Assembly: GCA_035293945.1 (NCBI GenBank)
Contig: DATGLV010000022.1
Coordinates: 124,001 to 188,000, forward strand
Reading direction: 5' to 3'
Length of the DNA stretch: 64,000 nucleotides
Source of the DNA: VAZQ01 sp035293945
Lineage (GTDB): Bacteria > Pseudomonadota > Alphaproteobacteria > Rhizobiales > Xanthobacteraceae
Positions 27,670-36,906 of the stretch are shown one piece after another. The notes below the pieces were generated by a model. The model was not told the DNA's origin, made no database searches, and saw only the letters and a program-made list of their open reading frames with translations. The number at the start of each line of letters is the position of its first letter. Position 1 is the first letter of the stretch. The position numbers were made by a program, and so were the translations under genes.

Positions 27670-28563
27670 TCAGCGGCCCCTCGCCCCCTGCGTCAGCTGC
27701 TTGATCAACGCGGCTTGCGCAACACTCAAATGCCGGTCGCGATGGCGGACCAGCGTGAAGTCGCGCGGCGGCAGATCGATCGGGATCGCGCGTAGCTTTC
27801 CACTCGCAACCGCCGATGCCACCACATGCTCCGATATGATGGTCGCGCCGGCGCCGGCCTCGACGGCTTCGCGCACCGCTTCATTGACGGGCAGCACCAG
27901 AAAAATATTGAGCTCATCCATGCTGAGCCCAGCCCGCTGGGCCAGCTCCTCCAACACATGGCGGGTGCCGGAGCCTTCCTCGCGAATGACCCACGGAATA
28001 GCGGCAAGATCGAGACGACCGGGCTCTGATTCCGGTAGCGGCGGATAATTCGCGGCGACCACCAAGAGCGGGCGATCCTGATCTATCTGTCGCCGCAGCA
28101 AGGCGCGATGCCTGGTCGGCCCCTCGACCAGCCCGAGATTGACGGCGCCATCAACCACCGCGGCCTCCACTTCGCGGGTATTGCCGATCACCACATCGAG
28201 CGTCACGCCCGGATGGGCCGCGCGGAATGCGCTCAAGCGCGCAGGCAGCCAGTAGCTTGCGATCGTCTGGCTCGCCGCCACCCCGACCGTACCGGTCGCT
28301 TCGCTCCCGCGATCCTCGAGAACGGAACGTGCAGCGACAACGCGATCGAGCACTGCGCGCGCGTGCGGCAGCAGTGCCCGCCCAGCCTCGGTCAAATGAA
28401 TGCCGCGGCCGACCCGATCGAACAGCTTGGCGTCATAGCGCGCCTCCAGCGCAGCGATAGCTGCGGACGCCGCCGATTGAGTGATGCCGAGCTCCGCGGC
28501 CGCGCGCGTGACATGCGCCAAGTCGGCGACGGCAACAAAGATCCGTAGCTGCTCGAGGGTCAT
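27670..28563 (-). CDS. LysR-family regulator, probable regulator of soeABC
   Basis: 297 residues. N-terminal winged helix-turn-helix (MTLEQLRIFVAVADLAHVTR, AAAELGITQSAASAAIAALE) and a C-terminal substrate-binding-like effector domain (GVAASQTIASYWLPARLSAF; EEGSGTRHVLEE). The effector domain resembles CysB/CbbR-type proteins. It is divergent from the small-ORF/soeABC operon across 98 nt, the classic arrangement of a LysR regulator with its target. The effector (sulfite, sulfur metabolite or other) is unknown. Confidence 0.9.
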   Translation of the reverse strand: MTLEQLRIFVAVADLAHVTRAAAELGITQSAASAAIAALEARYDAKLFDRVGRGIHLTEAGRALLPHARAVLDRVVAARSVLEDRGSEATGTVGVAASQTIASYWLPARLSAFRAAHPGVTLDVVIGNTREVEAAVVDGAVNLGLVEGPTRHRALLRRQIDQDRPLLVVAANYPPLPESEPGRLDLAAIPWVIREEGSGTRHVLEELAQRAGLSMDELNIFLVLPVNEAVREAVEAGAGATIISEHVVASAVASGKLRAIPIDLPPRDFTLVRHRDRHLSVAQAALIKQLTQGARGR

Positions 28564-28614
28564 GGGAAATTTTGCGGCAATTCATCAGCCAATTCGATCG
28601 GTATCATAAGAATA

Positions 28615-28626
28615 ATTCGTTTGAAT
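28615..28626. promoter_or_regulatory. Palindrome in the LysR/soe divergent gap
   Basis: ATTCGTTTGAAT with ATTC/GAAT arms, AT-rich within a GC-rich genome. Its position in the 98-nt divergent gap fits a LysR binding site, but the sequence alone does not prove it. Confidence 0.4.
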
Positions 28627-28661
28627 GATAGATCGAGTTCAAGAAAACTTTGTTCTCGTGA

Positions 28662-28868
28662 ATGCAGAGCTTGCCCATGCTTTCATCTCCGGATCGGCCC
28701 TCGCCAAGCAATTTCTTCGGTCTTGTGTTTCGTCGCCTCATTGCGCGCTGGCGGGAATGGACCGCTCCCGACCGCTATCGGCCTGAAAAGCACTACATGC
28801 GCGGGCCCGGGCCGAAGAACTTGGCGCGTGTCCGCAAGGTGCCCGGCAGCGATCCCAAACCCACATGA
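28662..28868 (+). CDS. Small basic protein coupled to soeA
   Basis: 68 residues, rich in Arg/Lys/Pro, no membrane segment or signal peptide. Core: FFGLVFRRLIARWREW followed by YRPEKHYMRGPGPKN. It has a normal ATG start and its stop overlaps the soeA start as ATGA, so ribosomes could pass directly to soeA. No family recognised. Position suggests a translation leader for soeA or a small maturation or membrane-associated factor of the complex. The frame is not a shadow of another gene here. Confidence 0.6.
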   Translation: MQSLPMLSSPDRPSPSNFFGLVFRRLIARWREWTAPDRYRPEKHYMRGPGPKNLARVRKVPGSDPKPT

Positions 28869-31816
28869 GCGGGCGATCCCCTGCCAATGCGGCGCCGACG
28901 CAGCGCCCGCTCCCCCACCCTAGCCCGGGATGGGAGGGAGCGCGGGACGATGACGGCTTCGACCTGTCGCCGCACATCTCCGACGCCGTGCACAAGACCA
29001 CCTGTTATATGTGCGCCTGCCGCTGCGGGATCGAAGTCCACGTCAAGAATGATCAGGTCCGCTACATCCAGGGCAACCGCGATCACCCGGTCAACCGCGG
29101 GGTGATCTGCGGCAAGGGCAGCGCCGGCATCATGCAGCACTTGAGCCCGGCGCGGCTGCGCAAGCCGCTGCTGCGGACAGGGCCGCGCGGCGCAGGCGAG
29201 TTCCGCGAGATCGAATGGGACGAGGCCCTGTCGATCGCCACCGAGCGGCTCGCCCGCATCCGTGCGACTGATCCCAAACGGCTTGCCTTCTTTACCGGGC
29301 GCGACCAATCGCAATCGCTGACCGGCTGGTGGGCGGCGCAATTCGGCACCCCGAACTATGCGGCGCATGGCGGCTTCTGCTCCGTCAACATGGCGGCCGC
29401 GGGCCTCACCACGATCGGCGGCTCGTTCTGGGAATTCGGCGAGCCCGACTGGGAGCACACTAAATATTTGCTGCTGTTCGGCGTCGCCGAGGATCACGAT
29501 TCCAATCCGATCAAGATCGGGCTCGGACGACTCAAGGCACGCGGCACCAAGGTGGTGTCGATCAATCCTTGCCGTACCGGCTACAGTGCCATCGCCGATC
29601 AGTGGATCGGCATCCGCCCTGGCACGGATGGTCTGTTCGTGCTCGCCATCGTGCATGAGCTGCTCAAGGCCGGGCGCATCGATCTCGATTATCTTGCGCG
29701 CTTCACCAACGCGGCTCACCTCATTATCCGCGAGGATGGCGCGGCGGATGACGGGCTCGTCCTGCGCGATGCGCAAGCGCGGCCGCTTGCTTGGGATCGC
29801 GTTCAAGCACACGAAGTCGAAGCCTGCGCGCGCGGCCTGAACCCGGCGCTGACCGGGCGCTATGTGGTCGGTGGACGCACCTGCGTGCCGGCGTTGCAGC
29901 TCATTGCCGAGCGCTATCTCGATGAAGCCTATTCGCCCGACGCGGTGGCGCGCCGTTGCGGTGTCAATGCCGCAACAATTCGCCAGATCGCCGCCGAGCT
30001 CGCGCATGTGGCATTCGAGCAGGCAATCGAGCTGCCGGTTGCGTGGACGGATTGCGCCGGCGAGCGCCACGCGAGCATGCGCGGACGGCCCGTGGCGATG
30101 CATGCGATGCGCGGCATCTCGGCCCATTCCAACGGCTTTCACACCTGCCGGGCCATTCACTTGCTGCAAGTGCTGCTCGGCACCGTCGATACGCCCGGAG
30201 GATTTCGCTTCAAGCCGCCCTACCCCAAGCCGCCGCCGGGGGGCGCAAAGCCCGCCGGAAAGGGCGGTGGCCGACCCAACACGCCGCTCGGCGGTATGCC
30301 GCTCGGCATGGTGAGCGACCCGCAAGATCTGCTGGTCGATGCGGATGGCAAGCCCGAGCGCATCGATAAGGCCTATTCTTGGGAGGCGCCGTTCGCCGCG
30401 CATGGGCTCATGCACACGGTCATCGCCAATGCGGTGCGCGGCGATCCTTACCCGATCGACACGCTCTTTCTCTACATGGCGAACATCGCCTGGAACTCGG
30501 CGATGAACACAACCGAAACCATCGCCAAGCTCACTGAACAAGACGCGAGCGGCGCCTACAAGATCCCGTTCATCATCTATTCCGACGCCTATTTTTCCGA
30601 GACGGTCGCGTACGCCGATTTGATTTTGCCGGACACCACCTATCTCGAGCGCCACGACTGCATCAGCCTGCTCGATCGCCCGATCAGCCATGCGGACGGT
30701 CCGGGCGATGCGATTCGGATTCCGGTCGTGCCGCCCGATCGCGATGTGCGCCCGTTCCAGTCGGTGCTGCTCCACCTCGGCACGCGACTCGGCTTGCCCG
30801 GCATGGTGGATGCCGAGGGAAAGCCGAAATATCGCGACTATGCCGACTATATGGTGCGCCACGAGCGCTCGCCGGGCATCGGACCGCTCGCCGGCTGGCG
30901 CGGCACGGACGGCAGCGCGATCGGCAAAGGCGCGCCCAATCCGGATCAGCTTAAGCGGTACATCGCGAACGGCGGATTCTGGCACCATCAGCTCGCCGAC
31001 GAGCAGAAGTACTACAAGATGGCGAACCGCTCCTATCTCGACTTCGTGGTCGCCATGGGGTTCGTGGCGGAGCCGGCGCCGATCGTCTTCGAACTCTACG
31101 CCGAGCCGCTGCAGCGCTTTCGCCTGGCGGCGCGCGGGCACGGAACTGTGCTGCCGCCGGAGGGTGATCGCGCGCGGATTGCCTGCTATTTCGATCCGCT
31201 GCCGATCTGGTACGCGCCGCTCGAGGACTCGCACATCGATACCGACGCGTTTCCGCTCACCGCTGTCACGCAGCGGCCGATGCACATCTATCATTCCTGG
31301 GGTGGACAGAACGCCTGGCTGCGCCAGATCACAAGCCAGAACCATCTGTTCGTGCACCGCGATGTGGCCGCGCTCCACGATCTCGCAGACGATGATTGGG
31401 TCGTGATCGAAAGCCCGCACGGCAGGGTCAAAGGACAGATCCGCATTGTCGAGGGCGTAAACCCGGACACGGTCTGGACCTGGAACGCGATCGCCAAGCG
31501 GCGCGGCGCCGCCATGCTCGACCATGATGCGACCGAGGCGACGCGCAGCTTCTTGCTCAACCATCTGATCGCTGACCTGATGCCGACCGACCAGCACGGC
31601 TGCCGGCGTTCCAATTCTGATCCGATCACCGGGCAGGCGGCCTGGTTCGATGTGCGCGTTCGCTTGCGCAAATGCACGCGCGCAGAAGCTGAGGATAAAG
31701 CCGCACATTTTCCCGCGCTGCCGGCGCCGCCCGGGCTTGTCCCCGCGCCGTCGCACCTCGGCTTCGGCGCAGAGTTTCATCCGGCCCGCGCGGCAGCTCG
31801 GAGAGCGGCGCCATGA
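28865..31816 (+). CDS. soeA: Sulfite:quinone oxidoreductase, molybdopterin catalytic subunit SoeA
   Basis: 983 residues. Iron-sulfur motif CYMCACRCG with a fourth cysteine in GVICGKGSAG places a 4Fe-4S cluster near the N-terminus. Then come the molybdopterin oxidoreductase domain (ATERLARIRATDPKRLAF; GGFCSVNMAAAG) and a late molydopterin-dinucleotide-binding domain (AVTQRPMHIYHSW; NHLFVHRDVAALHDLADDDW). No twin-arginine signal, consistent with the cytoplasm-facing SoeABC enzyme that oxidises sulfite to sulfate and reduces quinone. Residues about 14-25 come from a repeat (28904-28946). Polysulfide/thiosulfate reductase activity is an alternative for this family. Confidence 0.82.
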   Translation: MSGRSPANAAPTQRPLPHPSPGWEGARDDDGFDLSPHISDAVHKTTCYMCACRCGIEVHVKNDQVRYIQGNRDHPVNRGVICGKGSAGIMQHLSPARLRKPLLRTGPRGAGEFREIEWDEALSIATERLARIRATDPKRLAFFTGRDQSQSLTGWWAAQFGTPNYAAHGGFCSVNMAAAGLTTIGGSFWEFGEPDWEHTKYLLLFGVAEDHDSNPIKIGLGRLKARGTKVVSINPCRTGYSAIADQWIGIRPGTDGLFVLAIVHELLKAGRIDLDYLARFTNAAHLIIREDGAADDGLVLRDAQARPLAWDRVQAHEVEACARGLNPALTGRYVVGGRTCVPALQLIAERYLDEAYSPDAVARRCGVNAATIRQIAAELAHVAFEQAIELPVAWTDCAGERHASMRGRPVAMHAMRGISAHSNGFHTCRAIHLLQVLLGTVDTPGGFRFKPPYPKPPPGGAKPAGKGGGRPNTPLGGMPLGMVSDPQDLLVDADGKPERIDKAYSWEAPFAAHGLMHTVIANAVRGDPYPIDTLFLYMANIAWNSAMNTTETIAKLTEQDASGAYKIPFIIYSDAYFSETVAYADLILPDTTYLERHDCISLLDRPISHADGPGDAIRIPVVPPDRDVRPFQSVLLHLGTRLGLPGMVDAEGKPKYRDYADYMVRHERSPGIGPLAGWRGTDGSAIGKGAPNPDQLKRYIANGGFWHHQLADEQKYYKMANRSYLDFVVAMGFVAEPAPIVFELYAEPLQRFRLAARGHGTVLPPEGDRARIACYFDPLPIWYAPLEDSHIDTDAFPLTAVTQRPMHIYHSWGGQNAWLRQITSQNHLFVHRDVAALHDLADDDWVVIESPHGRVKGQIRIVEGVNPDTVWTWNAIAKRRGAAMLDHDATEATRSFLLNHLIADLMPTDQHGCRRSNSDPITGQAAWFDVRVRLRKCTRAEAEDKAAHFPALPAPPGLVPAPSHLGFGAEFHPARAAARRAAP
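28904..28946. repeat. Palindromic repeat inside the soeA coding sequence
   Basis: CGCCCGCTCCCCCACCCTAG followed by GGGATGGGAGGGAGCGCGGG, an imperfect inverted repeat. It is translated as PLPHPSPGWEGA at the start of SoeA. Similar elements occur near 33540, 40350 and 46660. Confidence 0.6.
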
Positions 31817-32547
31817 CCGGCCTGCCGGCGACACCGCGCAAGAAGCTCGGTTTGGTCATCGACCTCGATACCTGTGTCGGCTGCCAGGCCTGTGTCACGA
31901 GCTGCAAGGAATGGAACAGCGGCGGCGCCATGGCGCCGCTCACCGATCTTGATCCGTACGGGTCCGAGGCCGACGGAGTCTGGTTCAACCGGGTGCATAC
32001 TTACGAGCACACCCCTGCGGGTGAAGCTGGCACCGACAGAACGGTGCACTTTCCGCGCTCGTGCCTGCATTGCGATGAACCCGCTTGCGTCACCGTCTGC
32101 CCGACCGGCGCATCCTACAAGCGTGCCGCCGACGGGATTGTTCTGGTCGATCAGGACAAGTGCATCGGCTGCCAGCTCTGCAGCTGGGCCTGCCCATATG
32201 GGGCGCGCGAGCTCGATCCTTCCGCCGGCACCATGAAGAAATGCACGCTGTGCGTCGACCGCATCTACAACCAAAATCTCAAGCCCGAGGACCGCGTGCC
32301 CGCCTGCGTTGCCGCCTGCCCGACCGGATCACGTCATTTCGGCGATCTCGGCGATCCGGATTCGCCGGTGACGCGCCTTGTGCACGAGCGCGGCGGCGTC
32401 GATCTGATGCCGGAGCTCGGCTATCGGCCGGTCAGCAAATATCTGCCGCCGCGAAGCCGCGCGGCTTGCGCTACAGTTCCTGTACTCGAGCCGATCAAGA
32501 CTGCAGGCGGATTTTTCGGCTGGATCGACCGCATGCTTTCGAACTGA
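31813..32547 (+). CDS. soeB: Sulfite:quinone oxidoreductase iron-sulfur subunit SoeB
   Basis: 244 residues. Four ferredoxin-like cysteine sets: CVGCQACVTSCKEW, CLHCDEPACVTVCP, CIGCQLCSWACP and the CTLCVDRI plus CVAACP pair. DmsB/PsrB/NrfC-type electron-transfer subunit passing electrons from SoeA to the SoeC quinone site. Overlaps soeA by 4 nt (ATGA) and is followed by soeC after 4 nt. No signal peptide, in line with a cytoplasmic complex. Confidence 0.88.
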   Translation: MTGLPATPRKKLGLVIDLDTCVGCQACVTSCKEWNSGGAMAPLTDLDPYGSEADGVWFNRVHTYEHTPAGEAGTDRTVHFPRSCLHCDEPACVTVCPTGASYKRAADGIVLVDQDKCIGCQLCSWACPYGARELDPSAGTMKKCTLCVDRIYNQNLKPEDRVPACVAACPTGSRHFGDLGDPDSPVTRLVHERGGVDLMPELGYRPVSKYLPPRSRAACATVPVLEPIKTAGGFFGWIDRMLSN

Positions 32548-32551
32548 GCCG

Positions 32552-33502
32552 ATGCGTCCCGCATTCTCGATCATCGTGTTCACCTCCGCGAGCGGGGCGG
32601 GCTACGGCCTGCTCGCACTCATCGGCACGATGTCGGCTGCTCGCTTGCTTCCGCCAGACCGCTTGCTCACAGCGACCGCCTTGAGCCTTGCGATTGGGCT
32701 GATCGCCCTCGGATTGCTGTCGTCGACCGCCCATCTCGGCCGGCCAGAACGGGCGTGGCGGGCGTTCTCGCAATGGCGCTCGTCCTGGCTGTCACGCGAG
32801 GCCGTCGCCGGCCTATTCACTTTCGTGCCGACCGGAATTTTCGCGGCCGGCTGCCTGTTCTTCGACCCGACCCAGCCATTGGTCGCGGCCGCGGGACTCA
32901 TCATGACGGCATCGGCGATGACCACGGTGTTCACCACCGGAATGATCTACGCCTCGCTCAAGCCCATCGCGCAATGGAATTCTCCGCTGACCATGCCGGG
33001 CTTTCTGATCCTCGCCATCATGTCCGGAGCCGTTCTGCTCGGCGCCCTGCTCGCGCTCACCGGTACCGCGGACCGCCTGCTCGAAACCCTGACCCTGATC
33101 GCGATCGGGTTGGGATGGATGTGGAAGTGGGCGGCGTGGCGCTACAATGATGCGCTCGGGGTCGCCGCGACCGCAAACAGCGCGACCGGGCTTGAGGGCG
33201 GAACAGTGCGTTCGATCGAGTGGCCGCATACACAAGAGAACTATGTGCTCAAGGAGATGGGCTATCGCATTGCGCGCAAGCATGCGAAGAAATTGCGTCT
33301 GATCGCCCAGCTGTTGGCCTTCACCATCCCGCTCGCCGCTACGGCCGTGGCCCTCGGTGTAGAAAGCGCCGCAAAGATCGCCAGCCTGGTTGCAGTCCTG
33401 GCGCAGGCGCCGGGCATTCTGGTCGAGCGATGGTTGTTCTTCGCCGAGGCAAAGCACACAGTCACGCTCTACTATGGTCTTAAGGAAAGGCGGCACGCAT
33501 AG
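32552..33502 (+). CDS. soeC: Sulfite:quinone oxidoreductase membrane anchor SoeC (DmsC type)
   Basis: 316 residues with about eight hydrophobic segments (FSIIVFTSASGAGYGLLALI, then SRDAVAGLFTF-type and LLAVIP-type helices). DmsC-like anchor with the STAHLGRPERAWRAFSQWRS loop typical of DMSO-reductase anchors. It anchors the SoeAB pair and carries the quinone-reducing site. Last gene of the unit, followed by a repeat region. Confidence 0.87.
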   Translation: MRPAFSIIVFTSASGAGYGLLALIGTMSAARLLPPDRLLTATALSLAIGLIALGLLSSTAHLGRPERAWRAFSQWRSSWLSREAVAGLFTFVPTGIFAAGCLFFDPTQPLVAAAGLIMTASAMTTVFTTGMIYASLKPIAQWNSPLTMPGFLILAIMSGAVLLGALLALTGTADRLLETLTLIAIGLGWMWKWAAWRYNDALGVAATANSATGLEGGTVRSIEWPHTQENYVLKEMGYRIARKHAKKLRLIAQLLAFTIPLAATAVALGVESAAKIASLVAVLAQAPGILVERWLFFAEAKHTVTLYYGLKERRHA

Positions 33503-33539
33503 TGCGCATCTCGCTTGAACTAGAGCGGAGTCGTGCCGC

Positions 33540-33662
33540 AAGGTCTCCTCCCCAAAGCGGAGAGGTCGGCTGGCGAAGCAATCCGGGTGAGGGGGGCCTG
33601 GGCGACGGGAGTTTGGGCCCCCTCACCCGAACCCGTTCCCCAACCGGGAGGGGGAGCAAACC
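33540..33662. repeat. Palindromic repeat region downstream of soeC
   Basis: Contains GTGAGGGGGGCCTGGGCGAC and its counterpart GTTTGGGCCCCCTCAC, preceded by TCTCCTCCCCAAAGCGGAGA. It lies in the 296-nt gap between soeC and the Bug-type gene, which has no supported CDS. Could act as an mRNA end structure. Confidence 0.7.
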
Positions 33663-33798
33663 CTTGCTCCTGGAAAAGCAGTGCTCAAATGTCCTCGACA
33701 TACGCTCTATAGGCGCGGCATTTTCTCCGGAGCGCTTGCGCGAACGCAGTGGTACAATCTAGCAAATCCGCAGTCTTTTTTCGCATGGAGACTATCCG

Positions 33799-34761
33799 AT
33801 GAAGTCAATAGTGACCGCCCTGTTCGGCTCGCTCTTGCTGGCGCTGTCGATCAACCCGGCGAGTGCCGATTATCCGGACAAGGTGGTGCGCATCATTGTG
33901 CCGGTCGCCGCCGGCGGCGGCGTCGACGTGATGGCGCGTCTATTGGCGCAGCGCCTCAGCGACCGCTTCGGTCAACAATTCATCGTCGAGAACCGGGCCG
34001 GAGCCGCGGGGGTGATCGGCAGCAAATCCGTCGTCCGCTCGCCGGCCGACGGTTACACGCTGCTCTATACGCCAAGCAGCCTGTCGCTCTCGGTTGCTGT
34101 AGCCAAGACCGCCCCTTATGACGTCGCCAAGGACTTCACCCCGATTGTCAATGTTGCGATCAGCCCCTATGCGCTGGTGGTGAACTCGCAATTGCCGGTG
34201 AAGACCGTCGCCGAGTTCGTCGCTTATGCCAAGGCCAACCCGGGCAAGCTCAGCTACTCTTCCGCCGGCATCGGCAGCGCTTCGCATCTTGCGGCCGAGC
34301 TGTTCAAGAGCGTGACCGGCATCCAAATGGTGCACGTCCCCAACAAGGGCATGAGCCCGGCGCTGGTCGACCTGATGGGCGGACAGGTGCAGGCGATGTT
34401 TGCCAGCGTGCCGGCGCTGCTCACCGAGAAATCCGACCGCGTCCGCCCGATCGCCATGGCGGAAAAGAAGCGCTCGAGCCTGATGCCCGATCTGCCGACC
34501 ATCGCCGAATCCGGTTATCCCGGTTTCGAGGTCGCCAACTGGGCGGGCCTGCTCGGGCCAGGCGGGCTCGACCCCGCGATCGTCAAGAAGCTCAACACCG
34601 AGATCCTGGCGATCCTCGCCACGCCTGACATGACCGATCGTATCCAGAAGCTCGGCTACGACGTGCTGGCAACTTCGCCGGAGGAGTTCGGCGAGCAGAT
34701 CCGCAATGACGTGACGCGCTGGTCCGAGGTGGTGAAGAAAGCGGACATTCCGCTGAATTAA
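33799..34761 (+). CDS. Bug/TctC-type periplasmic solute-binding protein
   Basis: 320 residues. Signal peptide MKSIVTALFGSLLLALS, cleavage near ASA-DYP. Family blocks: VRIIVPVAAGGGVDVMARLL, VENRAGAAGVIGSKSV, GKLSYSSAGIGSASHLAAEL, and LPTIAESGYPGFEV. These proteins bind carboxylates and similar acids for the tripartite tricarboxylate transporter, but no TctA/TctB genes are present, a common orphan arrangement. Its place between soeABC and the sulfolactate locus hints at sulfonated or organic acid capture, which is speculative. Confidence 0.9.
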   Translation: MKSIVTALFGSLLLALSINPASADYPDKVVRIIVPVAAGGGVDVMARLLAQRLSDRFGQQFIVENRAGAAGVIGSKSVVRSPADGYTLLYTPSSLSLSVAVAKTAPYDVAKDFTPIVNVAISPYALVVNSQLPVKTVAEFVAYAKANPGKLSYSSAGIGSASHLAAELFKSVTGIQMVHVPNKGMSPALVDLMGGQVQAMFASVPALLTEKSDRVRPIAMAEKKRSSLMPDLPTIAESGYPGFEVANWAGLLGPGGLDPAIVKKLNTEILAILATPDMTDRIQKLGYDVLATSPEEFGEQIRNDVTRWSEVVKKADIPLN

Positions 34762-34813
34762 CTGGCGCCAACTCGGCGGCAGCTGCGCGGGGGATGCGAA
34801 GGAGGCGATCACC

Positions 34814-35935
34814 ATGCAGCGAGCGCATTTGCGCTGCCCCCTTCTCATCGCATCGCTTGTCATCGCCGGCGCGCAAGGCGGGATGTTTTTCGGCAGCGAA
34901 GCGATAGCCCAACCGGCCGCTGCGAGGCTTGTGCCGACGTTCGAAGTTGCCGCTGGTTGGCCGAAGGTGCCGGCCAAATGGAAGCTCGGCGATCAGTCAA
35001 GTTTCGCGGTCGACGCGGAAGATAATGTCTGGCTTCTGCATCGTCCGCGCACGCTGCCCCCGGCAGATGCCGCGATGGCGGCGCCGCCGGTCATGGTTTT
35101 CGATTCCGCGGGGAATTTCCTCAAGGCTTGGGGCGGACCCGGTTCCGGCTACGAGTGGCCCGGACGCGAGCACGGCATCCATATCGATTACAAGGCCTAT
35201 GTGTGGATCGGCGGCAACAGCTGCCCAACCAGGGGCCAGCCCGGTGTCACGGACGACCAGCTGTTGAAGTTCACGCAGGACGGCAAGTTCGTCATGCAGA
35301 TCGGGCACAGCAATCAAAGCAAAGGCAATGCGGATACGCAGAACCTGCATCGTCCAGCGGACGCCTGGGTGCATCCGCAAAGCAACGAGGTGTTCGTCGC
35401 CGACGGCTACGGTAATCACCGGATCATCGTGTTCGACGCCGATACCGGCGTGTTCAAGCGCATGTGGGGCGCCTTCGGCAACGCCCCGGTAGACGATGAT
35501 GATCATTGCGAGGTGGAAACTTCCATCAGCTTTGCGGCCGGCAACGGTCCGCCAAGCTTCAATATCCCGCATGCCATTCGGGTCGCCGACGACGACGGCA
35601 TGGTCTACGTCGCCGATCGCGAGAACCGGCGTGTCCAGATGTTCCTGCCCGACGGCACCTTCGTGAAGCAGATTGTCCGAACCGACATTCCATTTGCGAA
35701 AGATCTCGCACTCTCGGCGGATCGAGCGCAGCGGTTCCTTTACGTCGGCGGCGGCAAGGGCATCATGGTGATCGACCGCAAGACTCTTGACCTAGTCGGG
35801 ACGATCGACCCTCCGGGCATGATCGGAACAGGTCATCACATCGCCACCGACTCGAAAGGCAATATTTACATCGCACAGCCCAGTCGGGGCATGCAAAAGC
35901 TGATTTTCAAAGGAATGTCGGCCGCCAGTCGATAA
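34814..35935 (+). CDS. Secreted NHL-repeat (six-bladed beta-propeller) protein
   Basis: 373 residues with a signal peptide (LLIASLVIAGAQGGMFFG, cleavage near AIAQ). Repeats read FAVDAEDNVWLLHRPR, GIHIDYKAYVWIGGN, NEVFVADGYGNHRIIVF, DGMVYVADRENRRVQMF and GNIYIAQPSRGMQK, each an NHL-type blade. Similar proteins are annotated as peptidylglycine-amidating-lyase-like, but no catalytic assignment can be made. It may be co-transcribed with the upstream binding-protein gene (52 nt gap). Confidence 0.82.
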   Translation: MQRAHLRCPLLIASLVIAGAQGGMFFGSEAIAQPAAARLVPTFEVAAGWPKVPAKWKLGDQSSFAVDAEDNVWLLHRPRTLPPADAAMAAPPVMVFDSAGNFLKAWGGPGSGYEWPGREHGIHIDYKAYVWIGGNSCPTRGQPGVTDDQLLKFTQDGKFVMQIGHSNQSKGNADTQNLHRPADAWVHPQSNEVFVADGYGNHRIIVFDADTGVFKRMWGAFGNAPVDDDDHCEVETSISFAAGNGPPSFNIPHAIRVADDDGMVYVADRENRRVQMFLPDGTFVKQIVRTDIPFAKDLALSADRAQRFLYVGGGKGIMVIDRKTLDLVGTIDPPGMIGTGHHIATDSKGNIYIAQPSRGMQKLIFKGMSAASR

Positions 35936-35947
35936 TTGCCGAGGAGG

Positions 35948-36478
35948 CTACTTTGCCTCACTCCCGGTATCAAACATGCAATCTGCGCCCCCGCCGGCCT
36001 TCTGTTTGATGGCCATCGGATCGATCGTGCATTCGAGGTGCATGAGGCTCACGCTGCTCGAGCCGGCTGCGCCTTCGGGCGCAACCCCGGCAATGGCGAG
36101 GGTGCCGAATAGTTCGTTGGCGGCCCGCCCGGTAACCCTGCGGTTATGGCGCCTGACGACGATATTGCAGCTTCGCATCGTGATGTCGACATCACTCATC
36201 TTACAAGCGATGGAATCGGCGGACACGGTTATCTTTTTGACTCGCGCAATGAAAAAATTGGCGTTGCCGCCAAACAGGCGCGACAGGGCGCGTCTGTCGA
36301 AGGCGCCGACCGCCGAACCGTGCAGAGCAACCACGGCCGCCAATGCCAAGGCTGATGGTCCGCTGGCGCTTGCAGCGCTCGCCGTCGGAGCAGTGCCGAC
36401 GAGGCAGGCAAGCAAGGACAGAGCTGCGGCTGCCTGCCTTGCAGGCGATGATGCTTCCAATTTCGCTTGAAATTTCAT
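35948..36478 (-). CDS. Hypothetical secreted protein
   Basis: 176 residues. A hydrophobic segment (ALSLLACLVGTAPTASA) near residues 20-37 suggests export. The rest is a beta-rich domain with several cysteines (ACKMSD, RSCNIVV, LECTIDP, ADCMFD). The pattern MRSCNIVVRRHNRRVTGRAA and SLMHLECTIDP is reminiscent of short periplasmic proteins of unknown function. Convergent with the NHL-repeat gene (12 nt). Not recognised as any family. Confidence 0.6.
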   Translation of the reverse strand: MKFQAKLEASSPARQAAAALSLLACLVGTAPTASAASASGPSALALAAVVALHGSAVGAFDRRALSRLFGGNANFFIARVKKITVSADSIACKMSDVDITMRSCNIVVRRHNRRVTGRAANELFGTLAIAGVAPEGAAGSSSVSLMHLECTIDPMAIKQKAGGGADCMFDTGSEAK

Positions 36479-36906
36479 GTTTGACGCCTCAACTGCGCGT
36501 TTAGGTGCCGAAACGCGCGCAAGCTACGCCAGCCGACCCGCGTTGTCGATGGCCCGACGAAAGCCTAGCTTTGCGGGCTTATCCACAAGGAAGCGTTGGC
36601 GCGAGGTGGTCCGATATTTCGCCCAATCGAGGCGTCACGACCTGCAAAGACCTCGGCGCGAAACACACAGCGCAACGACGCGGTAAGAATCTGCCGCGCA
36701 GCAAGTTGTTACCACGCAGAGCTGGTAGATTCGCTTGGCTCTCGCGGTTCCGCATGTTGCGCGAAGGTATGTTTCCGCACAAATTGTTGTTCTTGTCGGG
36801 CAGGCAACATACATGGGTCGGCGATTGTGCTTATCTATCAGATGTGATTCGCAAGCATTGCTTGAGCGGCGCAATCATTAACGAGACAGACATCCGCGAG
36901 GCAAAC
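36479..36906. other. Intergenic region upstream of the acyl-carrier-like gene
   Basis: The downstream gene's frame is open back to 36505 but the translated part has no homology-like pattern and the good start is at 36907. A lower-GC stretch (about 36760-36890) likely holds the promoter. No repeat was recognised. Confidence 0.45.

Noticed and set aside
28793..31834. 1013-residue open frame opposite soeA
   Set aside because: A shadow of soeA: high-GC codon bias leaves the reverse frame open and the sequence is Arg/His/Asp-rich without any domain.
36505..36906. Extension of the acyl-carrier-like protein upstream
   Set aside because: The translation has no pattern of a carrier protein and a normal ATG exists at 36907.
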